Positions 61,373 through 64,000 of a DNA stretch of 64,000 bases are shown here, in pieces. Positions within the stretch are counted from its first letter, which is position 1. Each line of letters starts with the position of its first letter. The notes under the pieces were generated by a model that did not search any database, was not told the origin of the DNA, and was given only the letters and a program-made list of their open reading frames with translations. The DNA is from Arthrobacter sp. OVS8. GTDB taxonomy: Bacteria > Actinomycetota > Actinomycetes > Actinomycetales > Micrococcaceae. A program made the translations under genes and the position numbers. The stretch lies in contig CP116670.1 in NCBI GenBank assembly GCA_028370155.1, positions 1,302,001 to 1,366,000 on the forward strand. Direction: 5' to 3'.

Positions 61373-63622
61373 CTACTCTGCGGACTCCAGGGAGACCTCA
61401 GCGTTGTCGGCACTCTCGGCGCCGGCCTCGTCAGCCACAACAGGTGACAGGGAGAGCTTGCCGCGGTCGTCGATCTTGGTGATTTCCACCTGGATCTTCT
61501 GGCCGACGGAGACGACGTCGTCGACGTTGTCCACGCGCTTGCCGCCGGCGATCTTGCGCAGCTCGGAGATGTGCAGGAGGCCGTCCTTGCCCGGAGTCAG
61601 GGAAACGAAGGCGCCGAAGGTGGTGGTCTTGACGACCGTACCCAGGTAACGCTCGCCGATTTCCGGGATCTGCGGGTTGGCGATGGCGTTGATCGCGGAC
61701 CGTGCTGCGTCGGCAGACGGGCCGTTCGTGGCGCCGATGTAGACAGTTCCGTCGTCCTCGATCGAGATGTCGGCCCCGGTGTCTTCCTGGATCTGGTTGA
61801 TCATCTTGCCCTTCGGGCCGATGACCTCGCCGATCTTGTCTACCGGGATCTTGACCGCGATGACGCGCGGTGCGAACTCGGAGAGCTCGTCCGGGGTGTC
61901 GATCGCGGACGTCAGGACGTCCAGGATGTGCAGGCGGGCTTCGCGGGCCTGCTTCAGGGCGGCGGCCAGGACGGAGGCCGGGATGCCGTCGAGCTTCGTG
62001 TCCAGCTGAATGGCCGTGACGAACTCGGAGGTACCGGCGACCTTGAAGTCCATGTCGCCGAAGGCATCTTCGGCGCCGAGGATATCGGTCAGGGCGGCGT
62101 AGCGGGTCTGGCCGTCAACCTGGTCGGAGACCAGGCCCATGGCGATACCTGCAACAGCGGCCTTCAGCGGCACACCTGCGTTGAGCAGGGACAGCGTGGA
62201 GGCGCAGACGGAACCCATCGACGTCGAACCGTTGGAGCTGAGAGCCTCAGACACCTGGCGGATGGCGTAGGGGAATTCCTCGCGGGACGGCAGCACCGGC
62301 ATAATGGCGCGCTCTGCGAGGGCGCCGTGGCCGATTTCGCGGCGCTTCGGGGAACCGACGCGGCCGGTCTCGCCGGTGGAGTACGGCGGGAAGTTGTAGT
62401 TGTGCATGTAGCGCTTGCGCGTCACGGGAGACAGCGAGTCGATCTGCTGTTCCATCTTGAGCATGTTCAGCGTGGTGACACCCATGATCTGGGTCTCGCC
62501 GCGTTCGAAGATGGCCGAGCCGTGGACGCGGGGCAGAACCTCAACCTCGGCGGTGAGCTGGCGGATGTCCGTCAGGCCGCGGCCGTCGATGCGGATCTGG
62601 TCCTTGAGGATGCGCTGGCGCACAACCTGCTTGGTGACGGAGCGGAAGGCTGCGGACAGCTCCTTCTCGCGGCCTTCGAACTGGCCGGCCAGGGAGGAGG
62701 TGACCTCGTCCTTGAGTTCGTCGGACGCGGTGTCGCGCTCCTGCTTGTCGGCGATCTGGAAGACAGCGGCCAGCTTGTCGGCGGCAGCGGACTCAACAGC
62801 GGCGTAGACGTCGTCCTGGTAGTCCAGGAAGACCGGGAACTCGACGGTCGGCTTGGCGGCGCGGGCTGCCAGGTCGGACTGTGCTTCGCAGAGGGCCTTG
62901 ATGAACGGCTTGGCAGCCTCGAGGCCCTCGGAAACAACCTCTTCGGTCGGGGCGGTGGCGCCCTGTTCCTTGATGAGGTTCCAGGAGTTGTCGGTGGCTT
63001 CGGCCTCAACCATCATGATGGCGACGTCGTCACCTGCAACGCGGCCGGCGACGACCATGTTGAAGACGGCGTTCTCCAGCTGGGAGTGCTTCGGGAACGC
63101 AACCCACTGCGAGCCGTTCTCGTCGGCGATGAGGGCAACGCGGACGCCGCCGATCGGGCCGGAGAAGGGCAGGCCGGAGAGCTGGGTGGACATCGAGGAC
63201 GCGTTGATCGCGACGACGTCGTATAGCTCGTCCGGGTTGATGGACAGCACGGTGACGACGATCTGGACCTCGTTGCGCAGGCCCTTGACGAAGGCGGGGC
63301 GCAGCGGGCGGTCCATCAGGCGGCAGGCCAGGATGGCTTCCGTGGAGGGACGGCCTTCGCGGCGGAAGAACGAGCCCGGGATGCGGCCGGCGGCGTACAT
63401 ACGCTCTTCGACGTCGACGGTCAGCGGGAAGAAGTCGAAACCTTCACGCGGGTGCTTGCCGGCGGTGGTTGCGGACAGCAGGGCGGTCTCTTCGTCGATG
63501 TAGACCATCGCTGCGCCGGCTGCCTGCTTGGCAAGGCGGCCGGTTTCGAAGCGGATTACGCGCTTGCCGAAGCGGCCATTGTCAATGACTGCTTCCGAGA
63601 ACTGGATTTCGGGACCCTCCAT
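61373..63622 (-). CDS. pnp: polyribonucleotide nucleotidyltransferase
   Basis: 749 residues, intact. Two RNase PH domains ([40 protein letters not shown]) are followed by a KH domain ([20 protein letters not shown]) and an S1 domain ([20 protein letters not shown]). The start ATG 63622 has a full GGAGGTGA site six bases upstream. It degrades RNA 3'-5' and makes heteropolymeric tails. It follows rpsO. Confidence 0.97.
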   Translation of the reverse strand: MEGPEIQFSEAVIDNGRFGKRVIRFETGRLAKQAAGAAMVYIDEETALLSATTAGKHPREGFDFFPLTVDVEERMYAAGRIPGSFFRREGRPSTEAILACRLMDRPLRPAFVKGLRNEVQIVVTVLSINPDELYDVVAINASSMSTQLSGLPFSGPIGGVRVALIADENGSQWVAFPKHSQLENAVFNMVVAGRVAGDDVAIMMVEAEATDNSWNLIKEQGATAPTEEVVSEGLEAAKPFIKALCEAQSDLAARAAKPTVEFPVFLDYQDDVYAAVESAAADKLAAVFQIADKQERDTASDELKDEVTSSLAGQFEGREKELSAAFRSVTKQVVRQRILKDQIRIDGRGLTDIRQLTAEVEVLPRVHGSAIFERGETQIMGVTTLNMLKMEQQIDSLSPVTRKRYMHNYNFPPYSTGETGRVGSPKRREIGHGALAERAIMPVLPSREEFPYAIRQVSEALSSNGSTSMGSVCASTLSLLNAGVPLKAAVAGIAMGLVSDQVDGQTRYAALTDILGAEDAFGDMDFKVAGTSEFVTAIQLDTKLDGIPASVLAAALKQAREARLHILDVLTSAIDTPDELSEFAPRVIAVKIPVDKIGEVIGPKGKMINQIQEDTGADISIEDDGTVYIGATNGPSADAARSAINAIANPQIPEIGERYLGTVVKTTTFGAFVSLTPGKDGLLHISELRKIAGGKRVDNVDDVVSVGQKIQVEITKIDDRGKLSLSPVVADEAGAESADNAEVSLESAE

Positions 63623-63827
63623 AGAGAGTCACCTCCGTTTCATGGTTCACGGAGTCCAGCCGCATCAACCCAGCCCAGCATCTGTCTACTGGCCTGCACT
63701 GCACCCGGTCATCGATCGAGACCCACGGGCTAAGGCTTCGTTCCTTGAAGCCGTTCCCGGGGATCACTACCGAAGACCGCGAATGCGTGATGCGGTTGAT
63801 CCTCCTGTTGAGTTTTTGTTTGAAGAA

Positions 63828-63858
63828 GGCGGCCCTTTCCGTTCCGGAAGGGGCCGCC
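63828..63858 (-). terminator. terminator after rpsO
   Basis: A GGCGGCCC...GGGCCGCC stem (63828-63841 with 63845-63857, small bulge) is followed on the minus strand by TTCTTCAAACAAAAA. The 200 bases from here to pnp hold its leader; I see no ORF there. Confidence 0.75.
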
Positions 63859-63865
63859 CCGCTGA

Positions 63866-64000
63866 CTAGCGGCGCAGGCCGAGGCGCTCGATGAGCTGAC
63901 GGTAGCGGGTGATGTCAGTGTTCTTGAGGTAGGACAGCATGCGCTTGCGACGACCAACCATGGCCAGCAGACCGCGCTGGGTGTGGTAATCGTGCTTGTG
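63866..64000 (-). CDS. rpsO: 30S ribosomal protein S15 (5' end beyond window)
   Basis: The last 44 residues of S15: [19 protein letters not shown] and [12 protein letters not shown], ending at TAG 63866. The N-terminal half lies outside the window. S15 and PNPase are the classic rpsO-pnp pair. Confidence 0.95.
   Translation of the reverse strand, partial: HKHDYHTQRGLLAMVGRRKRMLSYLKNTDITRYRQLIERLGLRR

Noticed and set aside
61571..63226. 551-codon open frame antisense to pnp
   Set aside because: A shadow frame with no domain, opposite a fully conserved enzyme.

Overview
The window is GC-rich chromosomal DNA from a high-GC Gram-positive bacterium, most likely a member of the Micrococcaceae (Arthrobacter or Pseudarthrobacter type). 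This is inferred from the actinobacterial gene blocks infC-rpmI-rplT, recA-recX-miaB-miaA-dapF and ftsK-pgsA-cinA-clgR, from the dual-function HisA/PriA, from small actinobacterial families (DUF3046, DUF1844), from the split pntA, and from LexA boxes of the TCGAAC-N4-GTTCGA type. I saw no tRNA, rRNA, insertion sequence, prophage or CRISPR array. Nearly everything is core chromosome.

Layout. 1-4004: the 3' end of a Pls/PosA-type membrane NRPS, an M1 metallopeptidase and a phosphopantetheinyl transferase. 4075-7681: pheT and pheS. 7860-12237: accessory genes (a membrane protein, a zincin-like protein, a SIMPL protein, a small zinc ribbon, pcp and an SOS-boxed radical SAM protein). 12234-15075: the proton-translocating transhydrogenase. 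15162-18183: a Nudix hydrolase, an MFS exporter, a GlsB-type protein and a DHFR-like protein. 18239-21246: trmH-like gene, rplT, rpmI and infC. 21658-24416: DUF1844, an MFS protein and an SseB-like protein. 24428-27964: priA, hisH, hisB and hisC. 28145-29737: a LysM protein and lexA. 29828-33494: dinG and hflX. 33979-40513: a methyltransferase, dapF, miaA, miaB, recX, recA and DUF3046. 40549-45852: marR, clgR, cinA, pgsA and ftsK. 46039-48700: rnj and dapA. 48818-52590: a nitrilase-like gene, an SOS-boxed DUF222-like ORF, a DUF418-type membrane protein, a TPR-like protein and dapB. 52587-58782: a molybdenum-cofactor block (moaE, mog/moaB, moaC, moeA, a Moco oxidoreductase, moaA, moaD). 58896-64000: two small genes, an M16 peptidase, pnp and the end of rpsO.

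Read quality. About half of the genes are broken by frameshifts, including essential ones (pheS, recA, ftsK, dapF, dapB). By frame arithmetic every one is restored by adding one to a few bases, usually in a C or G run, and none needs a base removed. I read this as systematic deletion error in the source sequence and have annotated each such gene as one locus.

Functional threads. Five LexA boxes tie together lexA, recA, a radical SAM protein (Rv2578c family) and a truncated DUF222-like ORF. The last two boxes sit inside promoter spacers and imply leaderless SOS transcripts. The most interesting specialised locus is the Pls-like synthetase with its M1 peptidase and PPTase, a plausible homopoly(amino acid) pathway. 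The hflX leader, with two short upstream ORFs and a hairpin, is a candidate attenuation element.
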